Source of the DNA: CAYVFC01 sp964450715
GTDB lineage: Bacteria > Myxococcota_A > Polyangia > Polyangiales > JAFGIB01
DNA length: 64,000 nucleotides
Direction: 5' to 3'
Assembly (NCBI GenBank): GCA_964450715.1
Contig: CAYVFC010000003.1
Span: forward strand, 65,539-129,538
The position numbers and the translations under genes were made by a program. The notes beneath the pieces are model-generated. The model made no database searches. It had not been told where the DNA came from and saw only the letters and a list, made by a program, of their open reading frames with translations. Below are positions 8,572 through 17,530 of the stretch, piece after piece. The stretch's first letter is position 1. The number at the start of each line of letters is the position of its first letter.

Positions 8572-9942
8572 ATGTCTCGTATCGTCGTCATCGGCGGCGT
8601 GGCCGCCGGAATGAGCGCTGCCAGCCAGGCCCGGCGCGTGCAACCCTCGGCCGAGGTCATCGCCCTGGAGCGCGGCCGCGATGTCTCCTACGGGGCCTGC
8701 GGTATGCCGTACAACATCGGCGATCCGGCCCGCCGCATCGAAGACCTGGTGGCGATATCCAAGCAACGATTTATCTCCGAGCGCAAGATCGATCTGCGCA
8801 CCCAGCACGAGGCGCGCGCCATCGATACGGATAAGAAGAAGGTCGAGGTCTTCAGTACAGAGGAAAAAAAATCCTACGACCTGCCTTACGACAAGCTGGT
8901 CATCGCCAGCGGAGCGCGGCCCTTCCGGCCGCCGCTCGCAGGCATCGACCTGCCGGGCGTCTTCGTGCTGCGCGAGCTCAGCCACGGCGCTGCCATCAAG
9001 GCTTTCATCGCCGAGCGTAAGCCGGCGCGGGCGGTCATCGTGGGCGCGGGCTACATCGGCGTGGAGATGGCCGAGGCGCTACGCGCGCTCGGCATCAAGG
9101 TCACCGTGCTGGAGATGATGGACCAGGCGATACCCGGATGGCAGCCGGAGATCGCTGCCCTTCTGGAGCAGGAGCTCGAGCGCAACGCGGTGGCGCTCGA
9201 GAAGCAGATCAAGGTCGGCGCCCTCAAGGGCGCGCCGTCTGGCCCCGGCCTGGTAGTGGAGACCGACCGCGGCGCCTTCGAGGCGGATCTGGTGCTGGTA
9301 TCGGTGGGCGTCAGGCCCAACACCGAGCTGGCGCAGGCGGCCGGAATCGCGCTGGGCGAAACCCGGGCCATCGCCGTGGACGACCACATGCGGACCGACC
9401 GGCCCGATGTCTTCGCGGCCGGCGACTGCGCCGAGGCCTATCACCTGGTCTCGAAGCGACCGGCCTATATTCCCCTCGGGGATACGGCGAATAAACAGGG
9501 CAAGGTGGCCGGCGCCAACGCGGCGGGCGCCGGTCGAGTCTTCCGGGGCATCGTGGGTTCGGCCGGCTTCAAGGCCTTCGAGCTGCAGGTCGCCCGCACC
9601 GGTCTGGGCATGGGCGAGATCCAGAAGCTGGGCCTTCGAGCGCTGTCCGCGCTTTCGGAGCACCAGAGCGTCGCCCACTCCTATCCCGGCTCGCAGACCA
9701 TCACCACCGTGCTGTTCGCCGAGGTGCCGGGCGGCCGGCTGCTGGGGGCGCAGATGATCGGCCGGGCGCCGGTAGCAAAGCGCATCGACGTGCTGGCCAC
9801 CGCGCTGCATGCCGGCATGACGGTCGACGAGGTGGAGGCGCTGGATCTGGTCTATGCGCCCCCTCTCGCCCCGGTGTACGATCCGATACTGGTGGCCGCT
9901 ACCGTGGCCCGCAAGCAGGTGGCGCGCGCCGGAAAGGGGTAG
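8572..9942 (+). CDS. CoA-disulfide reductase / NADH oxidase-like flavoprotein
   Basis: A 456-residue FAD- and NAD(P)H-dependent enzyme of the pyridine nucleotide-disulfide oxidoreductase superfamily. It has an N-terminal FAD site (VIGGVAAGMSAASQARR), the single redox cysteine Cys43 in SYGACGMPY, a second dinucleotide fold (VIVGAGYIGVEMAEAL), the FAD motif VFAAGDCAE, and a dimerisation domain. A single cysteine in this context is typical of CoA-disulfide or persulfide reductases and NADH oxidases; there is no rhodanese domain. The start has GGAGGA at 8561-8566. Four bases downstream is a desulforedoxin-like Cys4 protein, which suggests transfer of reducing power to an iron-sulfur or Fe(Cys)4 partner, perhaps in oxidative stress or sulfur metabolism. 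That role is inference. Confidence 0.88.
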   Translation: MSRIVVIGGVAAGMSAASQARRVQPSAEVIALERGRDVSYGACGMPYNIGDPARRIEDLVAISKQRFISERKIDLRTQHEARAIDTDKKKVEVFSTEEKKSYDLPYDKLVIASGARPFRPPLAGIDLPGVFVLRELSHGAAIKAFIAERKPARAVIVGAGYIGVEMAEALRALGIKVTVLEMMDQAIPGWQPEIAALLEQELERNAVALEKQIKVGALKGAPSGPGLVVETDRGAFEADLVLVSVGVRPNTELAQAAGIALGETRAIAVDDHMRTDRPDVFAAGDCAEAYHLVSKRPAYIPLGDTANKQGKVAGANAAGAGRVFRGIVGSAGFKAFELQVARTGLGMGEIQKLGLRALSALSEHQSVAHSYPGSQTITTVLFAEVPGGRLLGAQMIGRAPVAKRIDVLATALHAGMTVDEVEALDLVYAPPLAPVYDPILVAATVARKQVARAGKG

Positions 9943-9946
9943 CGAG

Positions 9947-10141
9947 ATGGCCGGGGACAAAAAAACCTATCATTGCGGCGAGTGCGACAAGACCCTAACC
10001 GTAGACGAGAAGGACGAGATACCGGTTTGCTGTGACAAGAAGATGCACGCCCTTGCCACCTGCACCGCCGTACATCCCGAGATGGCCCGCAACACCGAGA
10101 GCGACGAGCCCTGCGACGACGGCCGTGGACAGGGGCTTTAG
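9947..10141 (+). CDS. Small desulforedoxin-like Cys4 protein
   Basis: 64 residues. Two cysteine pairs, C10-x2-C13 and the adjacent pair C28-C29, match the spacing of desulforedoxin and the N-terminal domain of desulfoferrodoxin, which bind one Fe with four Cys. The DKKM after the pair resembles GxxM in that family. A zinc-ribbon fold cannot be excluded. It starts four bases after the flavoprotein gene and is surely co-transcribed with it. A further Cys is at position 39 and one near the C-terminus. It is likely a cytosolic electron carrier. Confidence 0.7.
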   Translation: MAGDKKTYHCGECDKTLTVDEKDEIPVCCDKKMHALATCTAVHPEMARNTESDEPCDDGRGQGL

Positions 10142-10443
10142 CGGGTGCGTTATCGAACGAACAGAACGTCGATCGGTTGGTCGCTGGGCTCGTATCATCA
10201 TTGACGATGGCGCTGCGGTTGGACTTCATGAAGCAGGTCTCGGTGACATGGAAGAGATCGGGCCGCTGCTCGCCCTTGCCGAGTACGAGGTCGGCGACGG
10301 ATGGCGCGTGAAAGGCCGTGGAGGAAGGGATGTGGATTGTAGGGCTCGACTGATGGCGGCGCGCCGGTTCTCTTCTCATCGACGGGAACAGGGGCCGGTG
10401 GTGAGGGGTCTCACCGTCCCTCTTTTCAGGCGACTGCTGGCTC
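10142..10443. other. 300-bp gap with no supportable gene
   Basis: Open frames cross this region on both strands, but their translations show no family resemblance and they run into the coding frames of the neighbours. No palindromic repeat of the two dispersed families was seen here. Confidence 0.4.
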
Positions 10444-11004
10444 TCATTGCTGCCAGGTGACGAGAAAAAACGCGCCGTCCGCACCGCGCTCCCGGTCTAC
10501 GCGCACGTTTTTACGGCCGGCGAGCTTCAAGACGGTCTCGATCCCGACGGCGAGGCCGTTGATCTGCAGGTCCGATATCTCCGGAAACTCGCTCAGCGTG
10601 ACCTCGGCCCGTCCCGGTTGTACGACCTCGGCCGAGAGCTCTCCGCAGTCGTAGCTCTGGGTAAAGAACAGGGGCGTGCGCATGACGATCGCGCTGTCGG
10701 TGGTGAGCCTGAAAAGCGGACGCCAGAGCTTGGAGATAATACGGCCAAGTCCCTCGCGAACCGCTTCGGCCTGTAGCTCGTAACTGTCCCGTCCCGCCCG
10801 TTCGGCCACGGCCCGGTGCAGCTCATCGACCATCCGCATCGGGATCCACAAGTCCCGTTTCAGCTTCTCGAAGGCCTGGCGCGTCTGTTCGGGCTGGCTG
10901 TGTAGCGCCGCCCTAAACACCCTCTTGCCCACGCTCTTCTCGTAGGCCCTGATAATCTCGAGCACGATTGCGCCCGACATTCTCGGCTCGGTCTTTTCTT
11001 TCAT
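10444..11004 (-). CDS. DUF2378-like protein
   Basis: A 186-residue soluble protein. Its pattern of an N-terminal helical half with a W-I-P segment (KRDLWIPMRMVDELHRAVAE) and a C-terminal beta-rich half ending in GIETVLKLAGRKNVRV resembles the DUF2378 proteins expanded in myxobacteria, whose function is unknown; it also recalls V4R-type small-molecule-binding domains. The assignment rests on pattern memory only. No clear ribosome site precedes 11004; the ATG eight codons further in (MSGAIV) is an alternative. Directly upstream lies the remnant of a STAS-domain gene. Confidence 0.6.
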   Translation of the reverse strand: MKEKTEPRMSGAIVLEIIRAYEKSVGKRVFRAALHSQPEQTRQAFEKLKRDLWIPMRMVDELHRAVAERAGRDSYELQAEAVREGLGRIISKLWRPLFRLTTDSAIVMRTPLFFTQSYDCGELSAEVVQPGRAEVTLSEFPEISDLQINGLAVGIETVLKLAGRKNVRVDRERGADGAFFLVTWQQ

Positions 11005-11040
11005 GCCGTTCGGCAGGGTATTGCACTTTTTTTATCGCGC

Positions 11041-11221
11041 GCCGAGCCATACCCGCCCGGCTCTGCAGGCCGTATATCCCGGATAGCAACGCGACGCCAG
11101 CCGGGCGCGCGAGGAGACCGCGCTCGGCATCCCGGTGAATCTCACCCGACTTGAGCAGATGATTGGCGACCGCGGTGTCGACCAGCGGAACCCCCGTGAT
11201 GTCCATGATGGCGATTGAAAC
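11041..11221 (-). pseudogene. Remnant of a STAS-domain (RsbR-type) gene
   Basis: The minus-strand translation VSIAIMDITGVPLVDTAVAN, continuing HLLKSG, matches the conserved core of STAS domains in RsbR-like stressosome proteins. The following half of the domain (normally an LLGAE..LTGI segment) is missing, and the frame runs on into unrelated sequence. There is no upstream part; the fragment begins five bases after the DUF169 stop codon. A deletion with loss of both ends is the simplest reading. Confidence 0.55.
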
Positions 11222-11225
11222 CCCG

Positions 11226-12017
11226 TCACCCGCTTTTCTTGGCGATGGTGGTGCCCGCCCGCTTCATCGCCCGCTGCTGGAACTCGTCCTGAAATCCCGG
11301 GGTGAAGTTGAGGTAGTGCGGGATGGGGTAGCGCAGTCCGGCTCGATGCGTAGCCTCCAATCCCTCGACCAGGTCGGCCAGTAGCGCCGCGGGCACGGCG
11401 AACAACAGCTCGTCGTCGTGCGCCATGGCCCAGACCCGATCGCCGTTGCCCAGCAGGACCAGGCGGGGCTTTTGCAGGTGGATGGCTTTCACGATGCCGT
11501 CGGTACAGGAGCCGAGCCGGCCGGCGGCGGTGAAGTCGAGCACCCCGCCCTTCACGTAGAGATAGGACTGTACCAGCCGCATCATCTGCGCCGCGTTGCC
11601 GTAGATGAGCGCCACCTCGGGCTCGATCTTGGTGCGCTCCAAAGGCGAGATGTGCAGGCCGGCCGCCGGCTTGCCCAGGGGCTGCAATGTCTCCACGAAG
11701 CGCTTTTCGCTCTCGACCCCGCTGGCGTAAAGGCCCACCGCGAAGTCCAGCAGCCCCTCGCCCTCGTAAGCGTCCTGGTTCTCCCAGCCATAAACCCCTC
11801 GCGCCAGCAGGCAACTACAGTCCTCGGGCAGCACCTGCAGCGTCCAGCCGTAGCGGCGGCTCATGGTCAGGTTCTGGCAGAGGAAGTTTTTCGCGGGCGG
11901 CCGTCTGAAGTCGTCTCGAAGTTCGGCCGCGTCAGCGGCGATGCGGACGGCCAGCGGAAAGGTGGCCGGCCTGAGGTAACGGGTGATCTTCTCGCCCAGC
12001 TCGTGCCATTGTTTCAT
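11226..12017 (-). CDS. DUF169 family protein
   Basis: A 263-residue cytosolic protein of the DUF169 (COG2043) family. Recognisable features are the N-terminal PLAVRIAADAAEL segment, the cysteine-bearing LPEDCSCLLARGVYG, HISPLERTKIEPEVALIYG and the late MAHDDELLFAVPAALL. The family is common in anaerobic archaea and bacteria and has no established reaction. GAGAGGAT upstream of 12017 is a plausible ribosome site. It is transcribed divergently from the sulfatase-like gene, with only 32 bases between the starts. Confidence 0.85.
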   Translation of the reverse strand: MKQWHELGEKITRYLRPATFPLAVRIAADAAELRDDFRRPPAKNFLCQNLTMSRRYGWTLQVLPEDCSCLLARGVYGWENQDAYEGEGLLDFAVGLYASGVESEKRFVETLQPLGKPAAGLHISPLERTKIEPEVALIYGNAAQMMRLVQSYLYVKGGVLDFTAAGRLGSCTDGIVKAIHLQKPRLVLLGNGDRVWAMAHDDELLFAVPAALLADLVEGLEATHRAGLRYPIPHYLNFTPGFQDEFQQRAMKRAGTTIAKKSG

Positions 12018-12049
12018 CGGTATCCTCTCATGCTACGTTCTACCACCAA

Positions 12050-13456
12050 ATGTCGACCCGCGATCCATTCCAGCGCGACCTATTGCTGGGCCTGCTGGTT
12101 GCGGCGGGGGCCGTTGCGGCCGTCGCTGGTCTACGGCTCGGGGAGCGACCGCGCCCCCGGCACCGCGAAACGCGACCGAACCTGCTGCTGGTGGGCCTCG
12201 ACACGGTTCGCGTCGATGCTCTGGGAGCCTATGGCTCGGAAAGCGCCCGCACCCCGACCATCGATCGGCTGGCGCGGCGGGGAACCCTGTTCGAGCGGGT
12301 GCTGGCCCAGGCGCCGGTCATCGGCCCCTCTTTCGCCTCGATCCTGACGGGCCGCTACCCGGTCGAGCACACGGTCGTGCACAGCACCCGTCGCCTGCCC
12401 GAGTCCGAGCTCACCGCGGCCGAGCTCTTCCGGCAGCGCGGGTACGACACCGCCGCCTTTGTCAGCTGCTCCATCGTCTCGCGCCAGTACGGTTTTGCCC
12501 AGGGCTTCGACCATTTCGATCAGAGCTTTCACAGCCACTACGACGGCGGCCACTACGAGCGCGGAGCGGTAGAGGTCACCGACGCCGCGCTCGAGTGGCT
12601 CGGTAAGCGAAGGCCGGGCCGGCCCTTTTTCGGCTGGGTGCACTACTTCGACGCCCATGCGCCCTACCAGCCGCACCGATCCGGGAGCATCGATCCCGAG
12701 CTGGGCACCCTGCCGGCGCTGCGCGCTTTCGGCAGCGACCGGCAGGGGCGCGAGCGCACCCTTCCCGCCATCCGCGCCCTGTACGACGGAGAGGTCGCCC
12801 ACATCGACCGCCAACTCGGGCGGCTGATAAAGGCGCTCGAGGCAAAGGGGATGAGCGAGCGTACGCTGGTAGCGGTGGTCTCCGATCACGGCGAGGAGCT
12901 GTTCGATCACGACGACTTTTTCGGCCACTTCACCCAGCTCACCCAGAGCGTGCTGCACGTACCCCTGCTGATGGCCGGCCCCGGCGTTCCCCGGGGGCGC
13001 CGGGTGGGGCAGTGGGTGGAGACGGTGGATCTGTTGCCCACGCTGCTCTCGCTGTCCGGCCTCTCCGCGGGGGCTGTGCCGCCCGACTCCGGCCCGCCGC
13101 TCCGGCCCAGCGGGCGCGATCTGAGCGGCTTGATGGCGGGCGAGCCGCTGCCCGACCGCGTCGCCCGCGCGCAGCGCGAGCCCTACCCCGGGATGCCGGG
13201 CGGGCTCGCCTTCGCCGCAGTCGAGGGGCGCTGGAAGCTGCAGTGGTTCGCGAAAACCGGGCCGCGCTTGTACGATCTATCCGCCGATCCCCTGGAAAGA
13301 GACGATCTCGGCGCCGCCCGCCGGGCGATCGCGGTCGAGCTGATGAAGCGCCTGGCGCCCTGGCGCGCTGCCACCGAGCGGCTGGGCTTCTCCGATCCCT
13401 TCACCCTTCCGGCCCAGGATCGGGCCGTGCTGGAAGCGCTCGGCTACATTCAGTGA
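12050..13456 (+). CDS. Sulfatase-like hydrolase, membrane-anchored
   Basis: A 468-residue protein of the alkaline phosphatase/sulfatase superfamily with an N-terminal membrane anchor (LLLGLLVAAGAVAAVAGL), so the enzyme domain is probably periplasmic. Metal-site motifs are present: VGLDTVRVDALGAYG with Asp51, VSDHGEEL, and HVPLLMAGPGV. In the nucleophile motif (normally Cys, Ser or Thr, then x-Pro-Ser) it reads Ile91-Gly-Pro-Ser-Phe, so the usual nucleophile is absent. It may use another residue, act as a phosphodiesterase or transferase, or be inactive. No ribosome site precedes 12050. It converges with the membrane glycosyltransferase-like gene. Confidence 0.82.
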   Translation: MSTRDPFQRDLLLGLLVAAGAVAAVAGLRLGERPRPRHRETRPNLLLVGLDTVRVDALGAYGSESARTPTIDRLARRGTLFERVLAQAPVIGPSFASILTGRYPVEHTVVHSTRRLPESELTAAELFRQRGYDTAAFVSCSIVSRQYGFAQGFDHFDQSFHSHYDGGHYERGAVEVTDAALEWLGKRRPGRPFFGWVHYFDAHAPYQPHRSGSIDPELGTLPALRAFGSDRQGRERTLPAIRALYDGEVAHIDRQLGRLIKALEAKGMSERTLVAVVSDHGEELFDHDDFFGHFTQLTQSVLHVPLLMAGPGVPRGRRVGQWVETVDLLPTLLSLSGLSAGAVPPDSGPPLRPSGRDLSGLMAGEPLPDRVARAQREPYPGMPGGLAFAAVEGRWKLQWFAKTGPRLYDLSADPLERDDLGAARRAIAVELMKRLAPWRAATERLGFSDPFTLPAQDRAVLEALGYIQ

Positions 13457-13475
13457 ACCGCCTCGATCGGCCCTA

Positions 13476-14795
13476 TCAATCCGGCTGGAAGTAGATCCGC
13501 TGGGTGAGGTCCTGGTGGTAGAACACGGGGCTGCGGTCAAAGGTGACCGCTCCGAAGAGGTTGACCGCCACGGCGAAGAGCATCAGCAGGTAGAAGCCGG
13601 GGCCGAAGCGGCGGCCGCCCAGAGCCAGCAGCGCGAAGAGCAGCGCCATGTAGTCGAGCGCGAAGCGGTAGCCGAACTGGACCCAGCCGGTGTTCTGGTA
13701 GCATAGATCGAGCAAGGCTACGCAGGCGACCGAGAGGTAGAGCCCGAACAGGGTGGACGACGCCCGCTTGGGCCAGAGCGTGAGCAGCAGGTTCGGAGTG
13801 GTGAACCAGAGCGCCAGCCCGTGCCCGCCGATCTTGATGAAGGGGGCGGTGGCGGTCAGCCAGGGCAGGGCGGCCAGGAAGATGGCCAGGTTGCGGGCCA
13901 GGTAGTGGTAATTGATGAGCCCCCAGGTCTGGATGCGGCCGCGCCACTTGATCTGCAGGTGGGTGTGGCCGAACTCGAAGGGGTTGTCGAAGCGGGCCTG
14001 GTTCATCCACATCAAGAGGCCGGCCACGATCAAGACCGGTACGGAAAAGAGCAGCAGGCTGCCGAGCGCCCGGGCCCAGCGCACGCCCGATAGCCACTTG
14101 AAAATGCGGGTCAGCGGGTGCGCCCCTTCGTGCACGGGCGGCGCATCGTCGCGGCGGGCCGCGGCCAGCGCCTCGACCAGGAAGAAGGGAGCGGCAAAGG
14201 CGGCCGAGGGCCGGGTGGCCAGGCACAGGGCCAGCATCAGCCCGGCCAGCAGCGGCCGCCGGGCGCCCAGCGAGAAGAGCAGGTACAGCGGCAGCAGGCA
14301 GCAGATGACCACGTGCGCCGCGTACCAGGTGGTGCCCTGGACGCTGGCGAAGTAGTAGACCGTGCCAAAGGCGAACAACGCCACCAGAGCCAGGTCCTGC
14401 ACCCTCCGTCGCGCGCTCAGCCCTCTCTCGCGCAGGTGGCGCAGCAACACGTACAAGAGCGCCGGGCCCAGCCCGGCCAGTAGGCCCCAGATCAGGCGGT
14501 CGGCGATGCGGATGCCGGAGAGCGCCACCGCCGGCATGAGCAGCACGCCGGGCAGCGGAGGAAAGGAGACGTACCACTTGCCTTTATACAGCGCCCAGTC
14601 GTTGTCCCCGGGGGGTCGGTTCTCGGTCAGCGAGAGCTGGCCGTTCAGCAGGCTCTCCGCCAGCAGGACGAAATGCGGGTTGTTGGAGGTGCCCCTGACC
14701 CGCTCACCCATGGTGATGGTGTAGATCCCCGCGCAGAGCAGGAAGATCGCGGAGGGGAGGGCCGCCCGACGGCCCAGCTGTCGAAGCCAGGACAC
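13476..14795 (-). CDS. Multi-pass membrane protein, glycosyltransferase-like
   Basis: A 439-residue integral membrane protein with about ten hydrophobic spans. The first periplasmic loop holds SNNPHFVLLAESLLNGQLSL followed by a Trp/Tyr-rich stretch (KGKWYVSFPPLPGVLL), the layout of GT-C (ArnT/PMT-like) enzymes that use lipid-linked sugars. The acidic catalytic residue of such enzymes could lie in this loop (GDNDW). The later loop NPFEFGHTHLQIKW also fits. Family assignment is by topology and loop pattern, not by a diagnostic motif. Its end is 19 bases from the end of the convergent sulfatase-like gene. Confidence 0.7.
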   Translation of the reverse strand: MSWLRQLGRRAALPSAIFLLCAGIYTITMGERVRGTSNNPHFVLLAESLLNGQLSLTENRPPGDNDWALYKGKWYVSFPPLPGVLLMPAVALSGIRIADRLIWGLLAGLGPALLYVLLRHLRERGLSARRRVQDLALVALFAFGTVYYFASVQGTTWYAAHVVICCLLPLYLLFSLGARRPLLAGLMLALCLATRPSAAFAAPFFLVEALAAARRDDAPPVHEGAHPLTRIFKWLSGVRWARALGSLLLFSVPVLIVAGLLMWMNQARFDNPFEFGHTHLQIKWRGRIQTWGLINYHYLARNLAIFLAALPWLTATAPFIKIGGHGLALWFTTPNLLLTLWPKRASSTLFGLYLSVACVALLDLCYQNTGWVQFGYRFALDYMALLFALLALGGRRFGPGFYLLMLFAVAVNLFGAVTFDRSPVFYHQDLTQRIYFQPD

Positions 14796-14914
14796 GGGCA
14801 GGCAGCATACCGCAGCGGCGGACAGCGGTCGACAAATGGCCCGGTACCGGTGCGCGGTGGATCGCCGGCCGCGGATGGGGCATACAGGCAGGGACAGGCA
14901 GACGCGGTAGACCG

Positions 14915-16243
14915 ATGGATCTGTTCGATCACAGCGAGCAACACAGCACCGAGGGCGTTCCGCTGGCCGACCGCATGAGGCCCGATAGCGTCGAGCAGAT
15001 GGTCGGGCAGGGGCATCTGCTAGGCAAGGGCAAGCTCTTGGCCACGGCCATCGAGCAAGGCCGGCTGCCGAGCTTCATCCTCTGGGGCCCGCCCGGCACC
15101 GGCAAGACCACGCTGGCGCGCGCGGCCGCCCGCCGCGTCGAGGCCGAGCTCGTCGCCTTCAGCGCCGTGCTCAGCGGTGTGCCCGAGCTGCGCAAGGCCG
15201 TAGAGCGGGCGCGCGAGCTGCGCAAGCTGCGCGGCCGCGGCACCGTGCTCTTCATCGACGAGATCCACCGTTTCAACAAGGCACAGCAGGACGCCCTTTT
15301 ACCCCACGTGGAGCGGGGCACGGTGGTGCTGATCGGCGCGACCACCGAAAATCCCTCCTTTGCCGTCAACGCCGCGCTGCTCTCGCGCGCTCGCGTCTTC
15401 CGGCTGGAGCCGCTCTCGAATGAAGACCTGGTGGTGCTGTTGCAGCGCGCGCTAGACGATACGGAGCAGGGGCTGGGCGGCCTCGACCTTAGCGCCGACG
15501 CCGAGGCTTTACAGGGTATAGCCGAGGGAGCCAAGGGAGACGCCCGGCGGGCGCTCGACGTGCTGGAAGCGGCCGCCCGCCACGCGCTGGCCCCGGGCGG
15601 CGAGCGCCGTATCGATCTGGACAGCGTGCGGGAAGCGCTGGCCTCGCCCACGCTGCTCTACGACAAGAGCGGCGAGGAGCACTACAACGTCGTTAGCGCC
15701 TTCATCAAGTCCATGCGCGGCAGCGATCCGGACGCGGCCATCTACTGGATGATGCGTATGCTGGAAGCGGGCGACGACCCGCTCTTCGTGGCCCGGCGCA
15801 TGATCATCTTCGCCGGCGAGGACATCGGCAACGCCGATCCGGCGGCGCTGCGCCTGGCCGTGGCTGCCGACCAGGCCTTTCAGCGGCTGGGGATGCCCGA
15901 GGGGATCTATCCGCTGGCCGAGTGCTGCCTCTACCTGGCCAGCGCGCCCAAGTCCAACGCGGTGACAATGGCCTGGACCGAGGCGCAGAAGGACGTCAAG
16001 CAACGCGGCGCGTTGCCCGTCCCCTACCGGCTGCGCAACCCGGTTACCGGGCAGATGCGCCAGTGGGGTTATGGCGATGGCTACCGCTACCCCCACGACG
16101 AGGGCGGATATGCGCCGGGCGAGATCTACCTGCCCGACGAGCTTCGGGGCCGCGTTTACTACCGTCCCACCGAGAGCGGGATCGAGGCCCGCATCAAGGC
16201 CCACCTGCAGAAGCTGCGCGGCCGCACGGACGGCGAAGGCTAG
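14915..16243 (+). CDS. rarA: Replication-associated recombination protein A (AAA ATPase)
   Basis: A 442-residue clamp-loader-like ATPase (RarA/MgsA, related to eukaryotic WRNIP1) that acts at stalled replication forks. Motifs: Walker A GPPGTGKT at 58-65, Walker B LFIDEIHRF, sensor 1 GATTENPSF, and the C-terminal tetramer and MgsA domains (DPDAAIYWMMRMLEAGDDP, then RRMIIFAGEDIGNADP). The N-terminus PLADRMRPDSVEQMVGQGHL is typical. No clear ribosome site precedes the ATG. The radical SAM gene begins ten bases after the stop. Confidence 0.96.
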   Translation: MDLFDHSEQHSTEGVPLADRMRPDSVEQMVGQGHLLGKGKLLATAIEQGRLPSFILWGPPGTGKTTLARAAARRVEAELVAFSAVLSGVPELRKAVERARELRKLRGRGTVLFIDEIHRFNKAQQDALLPHVERGTVVLIGATTENPSFAVNAALLSRARVFRLEPLSNEDLVVLLQRALDDTEQGLGGLDLSADAEALQGIAEGAKGDARRALDVLEAAARHALAPGGERRIDLDSVREALASPTLLYDKSGEEHYNVVSAFIKSMRGSDPDAAIYWMMRMLEAGDDPLFVARRMIIFAGEDIGNADPAALRLAVAADQAFQRLGMPEGIYPLAECCLYLASAPKSNAVTMAWTEAQKDVKQRGALPVPYRLRNPVTGQMRQWGYGDGYRYPHDEGGYAPGEIYLPDELRGRVYYRPTESGIEARIKAHLQKLRGRTDGEG

Positions 16244-16253
16244 CGGTGTGGCC

Positions 16254-17519
16254 ATGAACGAGGTGAGCGCCGGCGGGTTGAGCGTATCGCTCGGGCAAGA
16301 GGGCTCGCACGAGTACCTCAAGGTAAGCTACCCGCTGCGCTATGGCCGCTATCACCAGATAACGGACGGGAGCTACGTCTATCAATTCGACCTACGCGGA
16401 ACTATCCGGCACCTGCACGGCACCGGACCGAGCTGGCCGGCCAACGAGTGGCTGAAACGCACCACCGGGAGCGACTGGGTCTACTACTCGAACAACGGGT
16501 ATACGAGCGTCTACGCTCTGCTCGGGGAGCACTACCTGCCTTGCTTTTCCTATGTGAAGCATCCCTTTCTCTCCGTCGATCCCTTCACCACCGGTGCCGT
16601 ACGCGATGCCTTGCAATCGCTGGACCGGCTCTATGGAGAGGTGGAGCGCGCGCTCGGGGACTCGCTTGCGCCCGACGTACGCGCCTTTCTCGAGAGAGTG
16701 GCGCAAAAGGCGCAACCGGCTTCGCGGCCCGGTACCCCCGCGCTGCACGAGATCATCGGCGGTCCGGTCTCCGTGCTTCCGCCCGACACCCGTCACGTCG
16801 ACTACGACGTCATACCGGTGTTGATCGCGGACGGGTGCCTCTACAACTGCGGCTTTTGCGCGGTCAAGAGCCAGCAGCCCTTTGCCGCCCGCAGCCGCGA
16901 GCAGATCACCGAACAGATCGAGCGGCTCCGAGACTTCTACGGGCCGGATCTGGTCAATTTCAATTCAATATTCCTTGGCCAGCACGACGCGCTACAGGCC
17001 GGCGAGGAGCTGATCGCCTTTGCCGCCGAGAAAGCGTACGACAGGCTCGGGCCGGGCAGCTCCTTCATGCGCGGCGCCAAGCTCTTTTTCTTCGGCAGCG
17101 TCGACTCGTTTCTCGACTCGCCCGATAGCCTCTTTCAATACCTGGAGCAGAGCCCGTACCGTAGCTATATCAACCTGGGCCTGGAGTCCGCCGACCAGGC
17201 CTCGCTGGACGAGCTGGGAAAGCCCCTGACCTCCGGACGGGTCCGCGACGCCTTCCGCCGCATGGTCGAGCTCAACCGCCGGCTGGAAACCGCGGAGGTG
17301 ACCGCCAACTTCGTGCTCGGCCCTTCGCTTCCCGCCGGCCATCTCGACTCCATCGCCCGCCTGGCCGGCGACGGCCTGGAGGCGACCTCCCACAAGTCCA
17401 CCGTGTACATCTCGCCACTGATGAGCGGCGAGGTGGTGCCGGATATCCGCCGCAGCGTCTACGCTATAAAGAACCGGTGCCGGGTACCGGTCTTCATGTA
17501 TCTCATCCAGCGCTTGTAG
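16254..17519 (+). CDS. Radical SAM protein of unknown function
   Basis: A 421-residue protein with a radical SAM core: Cys195-x3-Cys199-x2-Cys202 in DGCLYNCGFC binds the 4Fe-4S cluster that cleaves S-adenosylmethionine. Later segments SYINLGLESADQASLDELGK and TANFVLGPSLP are typical of the TIM-barrel of methylthiotransferase or elongator-like members. The first 180 residues form a separate domain rich in Tyr and Trp (YGRYHQITDGSYVYQFDLRG) that I do not recognise. The start at 16254 is chosen because the frame upstream overlaps rarA; GTG at 16248 is an alternative. Probably co-transcribed with rarA, without an obvious shared function. Confidence 0.78.
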   Translation: MNEVSAGGLSVSLGQEGSHEYLKVSYPLRYGRYHQITDGSYVYQFDLRGTIRHLHGTGPSWPANEWLKRTTGSDWVYYSNNGYTSVYALLGEHYLPCFSYVKHPFLSVDPFTTGAVRDALQSLDRLYGEVERALGDSLAPDVRAFLERVAQKAQPASRPGTPALHEIIGGPVSVLPPDTRHVDYDVIPVLIADGCLYNCGFCAVKSQQPFAARSREQITEQIERLRDFYGPDLVNFNSIFLGQHDALQAGEELIAFAAEKAYDRLGPGSSFMRGAKLFFFGSVDSFLDSPDSLFQYLEQSPYRSYINLGLESADQASLDELGKPLTSGRVRDAFRRMVELNRRLETAEVTANFVLGPSLPAGHLDSIARLAGDGLEATSHKSTVYISPLMSGEVVPDIRRSVYAIKNRCRVPVFMYLIQRL

Positions 17520-17530
17520 GAGCGGTAGTC

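Noticed and set aside
10032..10484. Open frames on both strands between the desulforedoxin-like and DUF2378-like genes
   Set aside because: Translations are low-complexity or overlap solid coding frames; no family pattern or ribosome site was found.
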